From assembly GCA_963691815.1 (NCBI GenBank), contig OY829650.1:5608172-5672171 (forward strand): DNA of 64,000 nucleotides, read 5' to 3'. A program made the position numbers and the translations under genes. This document shows, piece after piece, positions 37,641 to 48,100 of the stretch (positions within the stretch are counted from its first letter, which is position 1; each line of letters begins with the position of its first letter). The notes under the pieces were generated by a model. That model ran no database searches and was not told the origin of the DNA. It saw only the letters and a list, made by a program, of their open reading frames with translations. The stretch comes from Echiichthys vipera. Taxonomy: Eukaryota > Chordata > Actinopteri > Perciformes > Trachinidae.

Positions 37641-37810
37641 TCGGTCGGTTCAGAATAAAGTACGTCAACAACTATTTGATGGATTGCCGTGACATGTTGT
37701 AGATATTTAAGGTCCCCATAAGATGAATCCTAATACCTTTGGTGATCCCCATCAATGGATGATGAAATGACATAAGATTTTGAGGGGAGATTCATGTCCC
37801 AGGAGGTTTC
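37641..37810 (+). repeat. dispersed repeat (family E), left part
   Basis: Contains AACTATTTGATGGATTGCCGTGACATG and GATGAATCCTAATACCTTTGGTGATCCCC-like words that recur in diverged form at 38440-38545, beyond the hAT insertion. I recall a percomorph repeat built from such units. Class unknown. Confidence 0.45.
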
Positions 37811-38385
37811 TCCTATACCAGGGGTCTGCAACCCTCGGCTCCTAGGCCGCATGCGGCTCTTCGTTTCCTTTTCAGTGGCTCCCTGTAGCTTTGGCAAAAA
37901 ATGATATAAACAATGTGTAAATAACGTGTTTTTTTGCACAGTGGACAAGGGAAAACATTTTATCTTGGAGATAAAGGTGATGTTGAAAAAATATTACGTG
38001 AAACTAAAATATGCGTCACATCCTTGGTCTACGGCCCAGCGCCTTTCCCTGCAGGGGCCTAATCTTGACTTGGTGACCCGCACGTCTGCTGAATAAATCC
38101 CCCCCCCCCACAAAAAAACCCCCTTAGCAACGGAAAAGTGTTTCATGGACATATTAATTTGCTTTCACATGACGGTGGCTTACCTGTACACTTGATATGT
38201 GGTGAGAAATTAGCGAACAACTGCAATTTTAGGAAAGGTAACAATAGGAATAAAATGTCAACAGTAACTATATATAAACCATTATAAGCTGTGACATCAA
38301 ATATGTTTTGCGGAAATTGTATCTGGTGGAAGAGGGGGCAAAATGGCTCTTTGGACAGTAAAGGTTGCAGACCCCTGTCCTTTAC
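37811..38385. mobile_element. non-autonomous hAT element
   Basis: Body 37819-38377 (559 bp) begins CAGGGGTCTGCAACC and ends GGTTGCAGACCCCTG, an exact 15-base inverted repeat. The next bases are also related: GCGGCTCTT near the left end and GGCTCTTTGG near the right. The 8-bp flanks TCCTATAC (37811-37818) and TCCTTTAC (38378-38385) differ at one base. CAGGGGT-type ends plus 8-bp duplications define hAT transposons. No transposase frame, so it is non-autonomous. Confidence 0.92.
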
Positions 38386-38394
38386 TTATGTAGT

Positions 38395-38545
38395 GATCTG
38401 ACTCTTCTTCTTGCGCCATCATGAGGATGGGATGTGGTTGAATGTCTCCACAGCTGTTGGATGCATTGCCATGAAATTGAGTTTACAAAATTCATGTCCC
38501 CCTCAGGATGAATTGTAATAATGTTTGTGATCCCTTTTCCTCCAA
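38395..38545 (+). repeat. dispersed repeat (family E), right part
   Basis: GTTGGATGCATTGCCATGAA and CAGGATGAATTGTAATAATG and GTGATCCC repeat the word order of 37666-37755, consistent with a second unit of the repeat into which the hAT element inserted. Confidence 0.45.
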
Positions 38546-41500
38546 TGCGTTCATCAGGTCATTCTATTCAATCCGTCTAATATCATGATTTATGACCTGC
38601 AAAAACTAAAGACACTCCAATCATCCTCACATTTTGTTTAGTGCTGATTATGACAGCATGTTCAAGAACCTATATTGTGAAAAAATGAAATGAAAGGTCA
38701 AGGAGCTATATATATACTGTGGAACTATCACAATGCACTCCGTATTAACCCGTATTCAGAAACATTAAACAAGCCGTCAGGATTTCTGTACGGTTGTGAC
38801 GTCACAACTACAGTATACTAATAAGTAGAAAGTGTTTCTACAGTACCGTCACAGTCATTCCCCGGCTGCAATGATGGTGCAGAGACCCTGAGAGCGCAGA
38901 TGCCGGAGACCCCTGACCATTCATAGCAGGTTTTTTCGAGAGTGCGTCTTAAAGAAACAGGCGCCAAAAGGAAGTGTATCAGACAGAGGGTGAATACAGA
39001 GACAGTCAGATGGACAGTATGAGAAAGGTCAAGTGTTTTTTGCATTGAAGCCTGTAAACATGTTCAAATAGAAACCCAAAATACAAGTATGACCCTGATA
39101 ATGAGCAGAATATCGGACCTTTAACATGCTAAATTTTCATAAACTTGGTTCAAAGAGTATTGGGTATTTAGCAGCAGGAGAATCCTGGGTAGCTCACAAA
39201 GTGATGCGGCACCCTCAAATGTAACTTTACCTATAAAATGTTCACAACACTTCTATCTCACCTGGGGAGTGCTTGACTCTCCCCCAATTAATATGACATA
39301 CCTAATGGAAAAGTCAGCCTCGAGTCCTGACTGTGTTGCAGTGTTACCCCAGTGAAATCTATTCGCCTCCATGTCTGTGGCCACGCTCAATAACCACACA
39401 ATAACTCCAAGCCACAAATGCGGTGAAAAAAAAAAGTTAAAGCATTACAGGATATGCGTTTAGCAGCACTTTCCAGTCTGAACGTCAGCCACTGCCGACA
39501 GGCTATCCATCCTGTGTTCGGCCGAAGCTGCATTAGCGTAATAAGACAAGGTCGCTATCATGTTCCCCGCAGTCAATTCCCATTGTGCGGGTCCCTGGCC
39601 TGAGAAGGACAGCTGCCAAAGCTCCTCATCCAGCAGCTGCTCGTGTGTCCCGGGCCATGCATGACGGAATCGGACGGTTGCTGTTTAAGACTTCGGAGGC
39701 AGACTGAGTTACCAGGCTGAAAGGCATTCCCTGTAAAATCACAGCAGACCTTTGGCTTTTTTCACATACGCTACACACAGTGCATACTCCATCACCTCCT
39801 GGGTTGGGAGAGACAGGGTGTATTTGTGTGTGTGTGTGTGTGTGTGACGGTTGAGCCGTGTGCGAGAACAGAGAAGTGGAAGGGATGATACAGTGTGTGT
39901 GTCTCTGTGCATTCAACCATGTATGCCTGTGTATGTGAAAAGCAGAGTGGGAGTTACAGTGAACTCACACACACACACATCCACTCTCTCTTTTCCTTCC
40001 ATCTCTCCCGCCCGGGCTCTCCTGTCGGGGGCCGGCTGACAGATCCGACCTGGCACTTTGGACTTAATGTTTTTTCAAAGCACAGGACAACTTAGCGGGT
40101 TGCATCGCTACAACATGACCTAGAAAGGCGTAAAACATAAAACACAGGCTTTCAAAGCCCCGCGCCGTCTAACTTTGTCTGTTTCTGTGTGCTCTCTTGC
40201 TCCTTGTTTCTTCCCCTCCTCTGCAGCTAAATGAGGTGAGGAAAAGTCAGAATGTGTTAGCGGGACCTTGGTGCGTCTGTGTGTGTGTGTGTGTGTTGGC
40301 TATGTGTGCTCATAAGGTAAAATACAGCAGCGGAGTGCTTGTTATGACAGGGTAACGAGTGAGACAGGCCAGAGGCAACTGGTCATGGAGAGAGAAAGAC
40401 ACACATGCACACTGCTGCACCAACGCCACACTAGCGTACCTACAGCACATGACGGATTTGAATCACATGCCTGTTTTCGCTATACACACTCTTTCACACA
40501 CATAACAGTAATATATAAGCATGAAGGGAGGGGTTTTTAGGAACAGAGTTGGAGCTTTTTCTAATGAGTAAGCCAATACTCTGGCCCTGAACCCAACGAG
40601 GGACTGAAATATGTTATTGAGCCTTCCAAAAGGGATAAAAGAGGCGGAAAGTTTACCCAAAAGGGTAGGAGAATGTACCGCCACAGCCAAACGTCTAGGA
40701 AAAGAAAATTAATCGTAAATCGTGTCGCTAACCGCACCATAAGGACGTGTTTCAGTGCACACATCAGCTGCCTCCTAAAGACTGCTAATCTTGAATGACA
40801 AGCAGTTCAACACATGGTAAGAGAACGGCGAGTCAGCACTCAATATCAATTAGAGGAAATCCTAAACAGAGGCAAATAAAGTCACACACGTGAGCTGTAT
40901 CGACAGAAACTCCAATGACTCATTAGAGGCCCCAGTGGGCTGTGGCTACTCAACGATCTAAAATGGTCACCGTGCACAGGCGAAAGTCGGTGGCCTAATG
41001 GGAAGTGAAAGGTAAATAAACTCCCAGTGTGGTGAGACAGGACAGACTGGCCAAACCGCCGCTCTGGTTCTTCTTTCAGCGCCAAAGCTCATTGTGCAAA
41101 TGCAATCTGTTGTCAAGTGTAATGGCTATCTGTAGCCAGCTCATCAAATACCGACATGCTTGTAAAGACCATTACACTAACGAAGATATGGTGACGGTAA
41201 TGATGACTTGCCAGGCATTAACTGACACGTGGCGACAGACAGTATTCCTTTACATACATTCATACACTCCTCTACACACCGAATAAGCACCCTCTCCCTA
41301 CGCATATATTTCACATGTCATTGGCACTGACGGGGCCGACGTGAGTCAGGATGAGACTAGGCAGAGAAGCAGGCTTTCCCGCTCGGGGAGCAGTGGAGGA
41401 ATGTCAGGCTAAATAAACAGGGTGTCTGCTGGAGGACTGAACCAGCCCTCCCAGCTCCTCTGCACTCCCTACAGCCACAAGGAGGGGAGGGTAGAGGAGT

Positions 41501-42490
41501 AGAGAAGGGTGGTAAGCAGAAGAGAAAGGCACTTAACATTGAACAGCACTTCTTATGCACACATACACATGTCTGGGAACATGTAGACATACACAGGATT
41601 GAGTCATATGGGTTTTGAAGGCAGATACCGATGGGTTTAGATTGAAAAGAGGCTAGTATCTTATTTTTATATTTTAAAAAGCACAAAGAATCAGTGTTAT
41701 ATTCCATCCCAGTCTTGTTGGGATGAAAAGACATCAGCTTTTAGAACATAACGAGATGCTACACCTTTTTTTGATACACACACTGAAAGATGCAGTTTAC
41801 ATGAAGCCCCGGGTGCAGATCCCACGGGGGATGAGGGGACACGCCCGCCTCAATATTAGGAGCATGTGCATTGTCTCCCAAAATTCTGAAAACACATTTT
41901 TTTCTGATTGCATTTAAGGTTTGCTATTGTGCATCGATTTCTGTGCATTTGACCTTTGTTCAATTATTATAATATGTGCTTTTTATTCCCAGCTTCATCG
42001 TGCCATTGCTCCATTGTGATTTATGAGTTCAGTTTAGATTCCTGTCATTTATTTTATGCGTAGCTCAACTTACTTGATAATCCAGTGTAATGTGTTCCTG
42101 TCTACATGTTGACTTGAAAACATTGTGATTAATCACTGCTCTGTATGCTTATATCCTATTTCAGAAACTCGTATTTAAAGCTGCATTGATTTTTCTTTTC
42201 TCTTTTTTTGCCCGACAAGCAAAAAAGCAGCATCTGGCAGCATGTTTACACATCCAGCATTCATCGTTTGGAGTCATGTTTTGCCAACTTTGTATGACTG
42301 CTGTTTGTTTCTGGATAGGCCGCCTACAGGGGCGTATGAGATACTCCTGATGAAAACAGCTGCCTGCCGCAGCTGGAAACACGGCTGAAGAGAGCCGAGT
42401 GTGCAGACCTGAAATCCAACACAACGAGTGACACATTAAAAAGCCATTTGATCCATTTTTAATATAGAAAAAACATTGATGAGTGCAGAT
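38546..42490. other. unannotated stretch, minor microsatellites only
   Basis: Short GT tracts at 39824-39846 and 40277-40296, and a short CA tract at 39966-39980. Moderately GC-rich, non-repetitive sequence around 39470-39680 could be conserved non-coding DNA, but I cannot test that. No open frame has a domain. Confidence 0.5.
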
Positions 42491-42887
42491 TTAAAGGAGC
42501 AGTGTGTGAGATTTGGTGGCATCTTGTCATGAACGGTACTGAGGGCTGCCAGAACTGGGATCCTGACACATCTTGAAGGATTTGAGCAGGATTGAAACCA
42601 ACTGATACCCCATCATCCATCACTCCTCTCTTTCCTAGAGTGTACTACAACTACAGTGGCCTTTAGGTAACCTAAAAATCCCTCTATCGTGCCAGTGTTT
42701 GGTTTGTGTGTCCATTCTGGGCTACATGTGCTCCACACAGGAGGACCTGCTCCCTATGTACATGAAGGGCTAATTCTAATTCTGATTAGTTTCAAGAGAT
42801 TATACACTAATGAAAAAGGAATTATGAATATTATATCCCATCTCTGCCAATATATCCCCCCTAAATACTATGCACAAATGTTTTTAA
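42491..42887 (+). repeat. dispersed teleost repeat with TTAA-bounded ends (family F)
   Basis: Begins TTAAAGGAGCAGTGTGTGAG then ATTTGGTGGCATCTTGT. It contains GTGGCCTTTAGGTAACC, GCCAGTGTTTGGTTTGTG, TTCTGGGCTACATG and GACCTGCTCCCTATGTA, and ends with GATTATACACTAATGAAAAA, ATTATGAATATTATATCCCA and CCCCCTAAATAC..TGCACA. I know this word order as one of the commonest dispersed repeats in percomorph genomes. The ends are loosely inverted (TTAAA...CACT/TGTG), suggesting a MITE. Confidence 0.7.
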
Positions 42888-43262
42888 TCCTGTTCAAATT
42901 CTATTATTTCCACTCACAAAGAAAGGATCCAAGGTAAACAACAACAAACGTTATGTACATCAACTAGGAGAAAATACAAGGGTTATGTTGCCATATTCAA
43001 ATAGGTAACTGCAGAGGACCACTTACATTTAAACCTCACAGAAATGTTTTTAATGTATTTTTTATTAAGAAGTGAATAAATTAATAAAACTAATATTCTG
43101 GATGATTAACTGTTTTAATAAAATTTTATTCTAATGAATATGCAGCTTTAATAGCATCACAAACACCACCGACCGGTCTGTTTACGCACACCAACAAAAG
43201 GCCTCGATTGTAAAAGTGTGAATGTAAAAGTGTGTATGGAGGCAGCAATTTACAAATTAAAG
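42888..43262. other. unannotated stretch, AT-rich
   Basis: AT-rich from 43040 to 43160. Nothing recognised. Confidence 0.5.
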
Positions 43263-43789
43263 TACCGTATTTTCCACACTATAAGGCGCACCTAAAAACC
43301 TTCAAAGTTCACAGTGCGCCTAATAATCCGGTACACCTTATATATGGACCAATATTGAGCCACAACAGGTCTCGCAACTACGGTAAGCAGCCGGCGACTC
43401 TATTTTCCCCGTAGAAGAAGTAACGCGCGGTGCATGTTGAGATATATAACTGCGCGAAGCGTGCCGTTTCATTTCCATGTGTGTGTTTGTGTAAAGAGCC
43501 CAAAATGGCTCCTATTAAGAGACACGCTTACGACACAGAGTTTAAACTCAAGGCCATTAGTCACGCAGTAGAACACTGGAATAGAGCAGCAGCCAGAGAG
43601 TTTAACATGAACCAATCAATGGTGCGGAAGTGGAGGAAGCAACAAGACGACCTCCCCTGACTGTTTTGTTGACATTCCCTTTAGCGCAACTTCATCTAAT
43701 GGATGCAGAACGTAACCCCAGCCTCGACTGTAGCATCTATGCTATGCGCCTTATAATGTGGTGCGCCTTATAGTGCGTAAACTACGGTA
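43263..43789 (+). mobile_element. internally deleted pogo-like transposon
   Basis: TA plus CCGTATTTTCCACACTATAA on the left, running on into GGCGCAC. The reverse complement of the right end is TACCGTAGTTTACGCACTAT, also running into AAGGCGCAC. These form a terminal inverted repeat of about 29 bases with a few mismatches, bounded by TA at both ends. Subterminal GCGCCTTATAAT words are repeated. The 527-bp element contains only the first ~50 codons of a pogo-type transposase, so most of the coding region, including the DDE catalytic domain, has been deleted. Confidence 0.9.
43505..43660 (+). CDS. truncated pogo-type transposase: Brinker-like DNA-binding domain only
   Basis: ATG at 43505 opens 51 codons starting MAPIKRHAYDTEFKLKAISH. 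It continues AVEHWNRAAAREFNMNQSMV and RKWRKQQDDLP, then TGA at 43658. The helix-turn-helix pattern (YD..FKLKAI..A...NRAAAREF....S.VRKWRKQ) fits the Brinker-type DNA-binding domain found at the N-terminus of pogo-like transposases and of the domesticated protein POGK. The frame is open back to 43430, giving 25 extra codons that are probably untranslated. The CENP-B-type second domain and the DDE catalytic domain are absent. A protein of this size could bind transposon ends without cutting, but expression is unknown. Confidence 0.7.
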   Translation: MAPIKRHAYDTEFKLKAISHAVEHWNRAAAREFNMNQSMVRKWRKQQDDLP

Positions 43790-43901
43790 TATGAGCAAGA
43801 GACACATAGCGAAAAAATGTTCCGCGCAAACAGGAGCTACATAGTTACATTTGCTCCTGCAACGTTACCTGCTGCACCCTTTACTTCCCATACTGTGTCT
43901 A

Positions 43902-43902
<1 letters not shown>
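43790..43902. other. unannotated spacer
   Basis: Short stretch between the pogo-like element and a CT tract. Confidence 0.5.
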
Positions 43903-43958
<56 letters not shown>

Positions 43959-43964
43959 TCTCCC
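43903..43964. repeat. (CT)n microsatellite
   Basis: About 28 near-perfect CT units. Confidence 0.97.
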
Positions 43965-45020
43965 CTCAAACCAGAGTCCCAAAATAATTTTTACACACAA
44001 ATGCATCAGCACTGTAATATATCATCCTGCGGTTTACAGAGCACATAGAGGAAGACGGCAGCTGCCCAGTGAAAACATACAGTTGCACATCTCAAACACA
44101 GCGTCTGTGTAATGTCCCGAGCCAGTGGCTGCAATTTGAGTTATTTTGTGAAAGGCAGAGCAGTGATATTTTTATGTGGGAACATGTCATCTCATGGTCA
44201 CTTGACATGAATATGAATGTCTTAATGCAACTGTGTTTACATACAGACGTGATAGCGCTGGAGGTGTGTGTATGCTCGTATGTAAGGGTTATCAGTGGGC
44301 GTATTCTCCACATGCGGGTCTCTACTTTATCTGTGTTTGACTCCCACAAGACCGAAACTCTCTCCCCTGCTCCTGCTTAGCGTCACTCTGCCACAAACTG
44401 ACATATTTAGGCAAAGTCGTGACTAATCGTCTGCATGAAACATTAGCTGAAAGGGAGTAAAGGCACGAGACAGAAAATCAAAGAGGTTGGAAAGAAGTGG
44501 AAATTCACCTAAACAGCACTAATAGGGACTTATATTTGGATTTAGTGTTAAGACAGGGTGAGTGTTGTTATCCTCCCTGCTGTTAAGTGCTCAGTAAGTA
44601 TGTAGACGTCACGTTAAAAATGATGTGCATTAGAAATCGTGGGAGCTACAGAAGAGATACTGTAAAGATTAACAATCAGCTGCCATGTTGAGCACCAGGG
44701 CTCCTTTATATTCAATCCTGCATGCTTTATACGGTATGAAAGTTTAATTGTACTTCTTTGTTTTGATTCAATGAATAATGAATGGATAAAAAAGTAATAA
44801 AAACATTCTGTAGCCAAGTGAGAGAAAATAATTATTTAAATAAAACAATAATTCATTCATCAATTGCATTCATTTTTTAAAGTGTTATTACAAGTTCTTG
44901 ATATATTTTCCCAGGTTGATATGAGTACACTCACATCCGTTGAGATCTACTCGGGTATTACACATGTTGACACACGGCTCACCTCGCATATGAAATGATT
45001 TCCCCCTGTGGCTACAGTAC
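43965..45020. other. unannotated stretch, no gene seen
   Basis: No repeat family or exon recognised. The 103-codon plus frame (44069-44380) and 85-codon minus frame overlap each other and show no domain. Confidence 0.5.
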
Positions 45021-45340
45021 GGGCGGCAGTAGCTCGGTCCATAGGTGACTTGGCTGGGAACTGGAGGGTTGCTGATTCGAGTCCCTGTGTGGACCATGAA
45101 TGGAGCGTGGGCTGGTGGCTGGAGAGGTGCCAGTTCATCTCCTGGGCACTACCGAGGTGCTGTTGAGCAAGGCACCGAACCCCCTCTGCTCGGGGCGCTG
45201 GTCACTGGCAGCCCCCTCGCTCTAACATCTCTCCATTAGTTGCATGTATATAGGTCCTGTTTGTGTGTAAAAATGAAAAAATAGAGTGAAAATTGAATTT
45301 CCCCACTGCGGGATGAATAAAGGAATTCTTTCTCTCTCTT
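45021..45340 (+). mobile_element. tRNA-derived SINE, family B, copy 2
   Basis: Starts GGGCGGCAGTAGCTCGGTCC (A-box region) and has a good B-box GATTCGAGTCCC at 45074-45085. It continues with GTGTGGACCATGAATGGAGC and ends GATGAATAAAGGAATTCTTT followed by a CT-rich tail. It matches the copy at 19136-19501 closely. The words CTACAGTAC before and CTACAAAATAC after could be an eroded target duplication. Confidence 0.88.
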
Positions 45341-46653
45341 CTACAAAATACAAATGTTTAGATCAAAGGCCCGGGTAAAAAGGTCAAGTTCTGGAGAACA
45401 GATGAGTGAGAAGAGAAAAAGTCTCTGAACTTGAACTTTGTTGAAGCGCAATGAATGCAAAGCGGCCACAGTCCACACACACACTCTCGTAAATTAAGTC
45501 CTCACATCAGTTTTCCTGTGACACATCGTCGTGACAGTAAACCCCAGGACGGAGGGGGGCATCCTTGAAGCGCACTTTTAGCAGCCTGGAATAAGCAGAT
45601 AAGCAAAAGTGCGATCGCTAAAAGTGAAATATGGGAAGCGCTGGCATGTAACCTGAGCGTGCTTCTCTCAAGAGCCCCCGCTGGATCACTGCCCCGGGGC
45701 CGCATCCGACGAGGTGAATGGGATAATCCTAATGAAGCTGTGAGGACTCAATCAATACCAGCTCAGGATGGGAGTGAGAGGGGGGTGTACGAGGAAGGCG
45801 AAAAAAGAAGAGGGATGAATGAGGAGAGAAAAACAGGGAGTAAGCGAAAAAAAGTGGGGATAATGGCAGAGAATGTAGAGGAGAGAGGATTGCAGGAAAA
45901 AAGACAGAAAGAAAAAACGTATGTAATCGGGAAAGAGACAAAAGGAGAAAACAGAATGGAGACAAATACAGTAGGAAAAGAAAAAGTTCAACGGAGCGAT
46001 TGAGAGAAGTAAAGAACCATTAAGGTATATAAACATATAAACATATATATATAGAGAGAGAGGGAGAGAGAGAGAGAGATGGAGGGAGATTGCAGTGGAG
46101 AGACGAGTGTGAGTCTAAATCGAAGACACTTAGAGAAAGCCCATTGATTGTGGTCACGGCTGGCTGGGCCCTCCTATTTGGTTAGTCATCTATTTCTCCT
46201 GTATGCTGAGATCAAACCTTTCTCCTCCTCCTCCTCCTCCTCTTTTATCTCTCCATCAGAGATGACTGGACCAACTAGACCTGCAACTTTCTGTGGAGAG
46301 GAGGGCAAACTTATAATTACTACCTCCAACTTTCTATAAGCGATTCTCTGGAGGTGTGAGAACTGTCAAGTGATGTGTCCAGTTGTCGAACACACAGATT
46401 CAGACGCTGATACGAGGCAACATCATTGACATTAAGTCAGCAGGTGATTTTATTATTGAATTTTTACGGATAAAAACCGTGAAGTCGTTAAGTGTGTATG
46501 ACTGAAATTCCAACAATGCCTTGATTAAAACACAAATAAGCGGTTTTAAATCTTAAGTGCCAAGTAAAACATTTGGGGATAAATAATTGTGGTTACATGG
46601 TGTTAACAGCAAGTGTGCTTTAAAAAATAATTGTCCAGGAATTTAGGTTGATT
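45341..46653. other. unannotated stretch with purine-rich block
   Basis: Purine-rich at 45770-46085 with ATATAT and a (GA)n run (46049-46079), which produces long Lys/Glu frames on plus and Ser/Leu/Phe frames on minus. A small inverted pair CACTTTTAGC (45573-45582) and GCTAAAAGTG (45617-45626) lies in GC-richer sequence. A CTC run is at 46219-46242. Confidence 0.55.
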
Positions 46654-46965
46654 ATACTCGTGTATTGGGGCTACTGGTTAGTGGTTAGCACTGTCGCCTC
46701 ACAGCAAGAAGGTAACAGGTTCGCATCCCGGCCTGGGCCTTTCTGTGTGGAGTTTGCATGTTCTCCCCGTGTCTGCGTGGGTTTCCTCCGGGTACCCGTA
46801 GGTGTGAATGGTTGTCTGTCTCTGTACGTCTCTATGTGCCCTGTGATAGACTGGCGTCCTCACGCCCGATGTCAGCTGGGATCGGCTCTAGCACCCCCGC
46901 GACCCTGACCCCCGGGATAAGCGGTTGAAGATGAATGAATGAATGAATGAATACTCGTGTATTGG
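46654..46965 (+). mobile_element. V-SINE/DANA-like SINE with perfect 15-bp target duplication
   Basis: ATACTCGTGTATTGG occurs at 46654-46668 and again at 46951-46965, directly flanking a SINE. The body has a tRNA-like head (GTGGTTAGCACTGTCGCC; B-box GGTTCGCATCCC), a central TTTGCATGTTCTCCCCGTG domain, and the 3' part ending in a GAAT repeat. About 60-70 bases between GGGTACCCG and TAGGTGTG are missing compared with the copy at 56992-57324. The intact duplication shows true retroposition and a relatively recent insertion. Confidence 0.95.
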
Positions 46966-47044
46966 CCACTGGTGTAAGCTAATAGGCTAACCTGGGTGCT
47001 CAGAAACACAACAGAAGAGCCATTCATGTATCTGATTATAAGAC

Positions 47045-47170
47045 ACACCAAAACCAGCCCAATCTCATTCTCAGGGCGCCAAATACCAACGCTTTGTCAC
47101 ACACCCTAGGTGAAAACACAGGTCCTTCACCCAGGAGTCCGTATTCACGTCCTATAACCATGACCTTTTC
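47045..47170 (+). repeat. dispersed repeat family C, copy 4 (weak)
   Basis: CAGGGCGCCAAATACCAACG, then GGTCCTTCACCCAGGAGTCC and CCTATAACCATGACC. The second word resembles CACCCGGGAGATC of copy 1. I recall these words together in one percomorph repeat. It directly precedes the DIRS-type sequence, so it could instead be its non-coding end. Confidence 0.35.
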
Positions 47171-47489
47171 CTAAGCCTACCCAACACCGGGTTCCCTCCT
47201 GCCACACCACAGCAGTCGGACCGGAGCCCAGAAATGTCCCAGCGTGCGCTCCACGTTCAACATACCGCTGCAACAGCCACGTACTCTCCGTCTACAGTCT
47301 CCGAACAAAATCTTTCCGACTCCGGAAAAGATCTCAGGCTTCTTCTCAACCGTCAGCAAGTTTTGAGCATCACATACAAAAGGAGGCAAGGCCGGGGAAA
47401 CTGAGAGCAACCTTCTCCTCTGCGCCATCGTCATACAGGCTCCCCTGACACTTCACGGCGCCCCGCGCCCTCCACACTGACCTAGCCAG

Positions 47490-48100
47490 CACCTCAGCAA
47501 CACGCGGATCGTGCCATCGGCAACTGGACAGCCGCCAGTGCTTTTGAAGTGCTCCCCATCCATCCAGAGTTCTGGCGTTTTTTCGGAGGTTGCTGGAAGG
47601 GAGTCTACTACACTTCCGTTCGCTTAACCTTTGGAGAGCAGTCCAAAGATATTCGACTCTCTCTCTCAGAGGCATTGTGCTGGATTCTGACAAATAATCA
47701 AAAACTCCCTTATGTGCGCCACCTCCTTGACGATTTCTTTGTGGTTACTCCACCTTCGTCACCTCCTTGCTCCAGGCTCTCTTCCCTCAAAAAAGTGTTC
47801 TCAGAACTTAACGTCCCTCTTTCTCATGAAAAAAACATCAAATTCTTAGGCATTACCTTGGATTCAGTCTCCTTTCAAGCATCCCTGCCTCCAGCGAAAA
47901 TCCAGCACATTTCCCTGCTTATCCCCAACTACCTCTTGGCAGACAGGTGCACCAAACGGCAGCTATTAGCTCTCCTTTGCCACCTCAACTATTCCTTCCG
48001 CATTTTTCTGCAGGCAAAACCATTCTTGTCTCACATTCTGGTTAAAGCCTCAGCAGCCCCTTCTCTTCATGACAAGGTAGTTCTTGATGACACTTGTTAA
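47490..48100 (+). pseudogene. reverse transcriptase part of the DIRS-type element
   Basis: The palm motif A region appears as ASAFEVLPIHPEFW just before 47590, with the expected aspartate before ASAF replaced. Motif C is present as YVRHLLDDFFVV, its two aspartates at 47729-47734. It is followed by IKFLGITLDSVSFQASLPP, the usual connection segment. The frame from 47549 runs 183 codons to TAA. Loss of the motif A aspartate and the short segment between motifs A and C indicate an inactive enzyme. Confidence 0.8.

Noticed and set aside
40180..40245. Polypyrimidine tract, CTCTGCAG and a nearby GAGGTGAGG that mimic a micro-exon
   Set aside because: The segment between would be under 15 bases and such pairs are expected by chance in C/T-rich DNA.
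45659..46003. 114-codon Lys/Glu-rich frame
   Set aside because: Product of a purine-rich block ending in GA repeats, with a matching Ser/Leu/Phe-rich frame on the other strand.
47370..47693. 107-codon minus-strand frame and other antisense frames over 47-48.5 kb
   Set aside because: Shadows of the plus-strand DIRS-type coding sequence.
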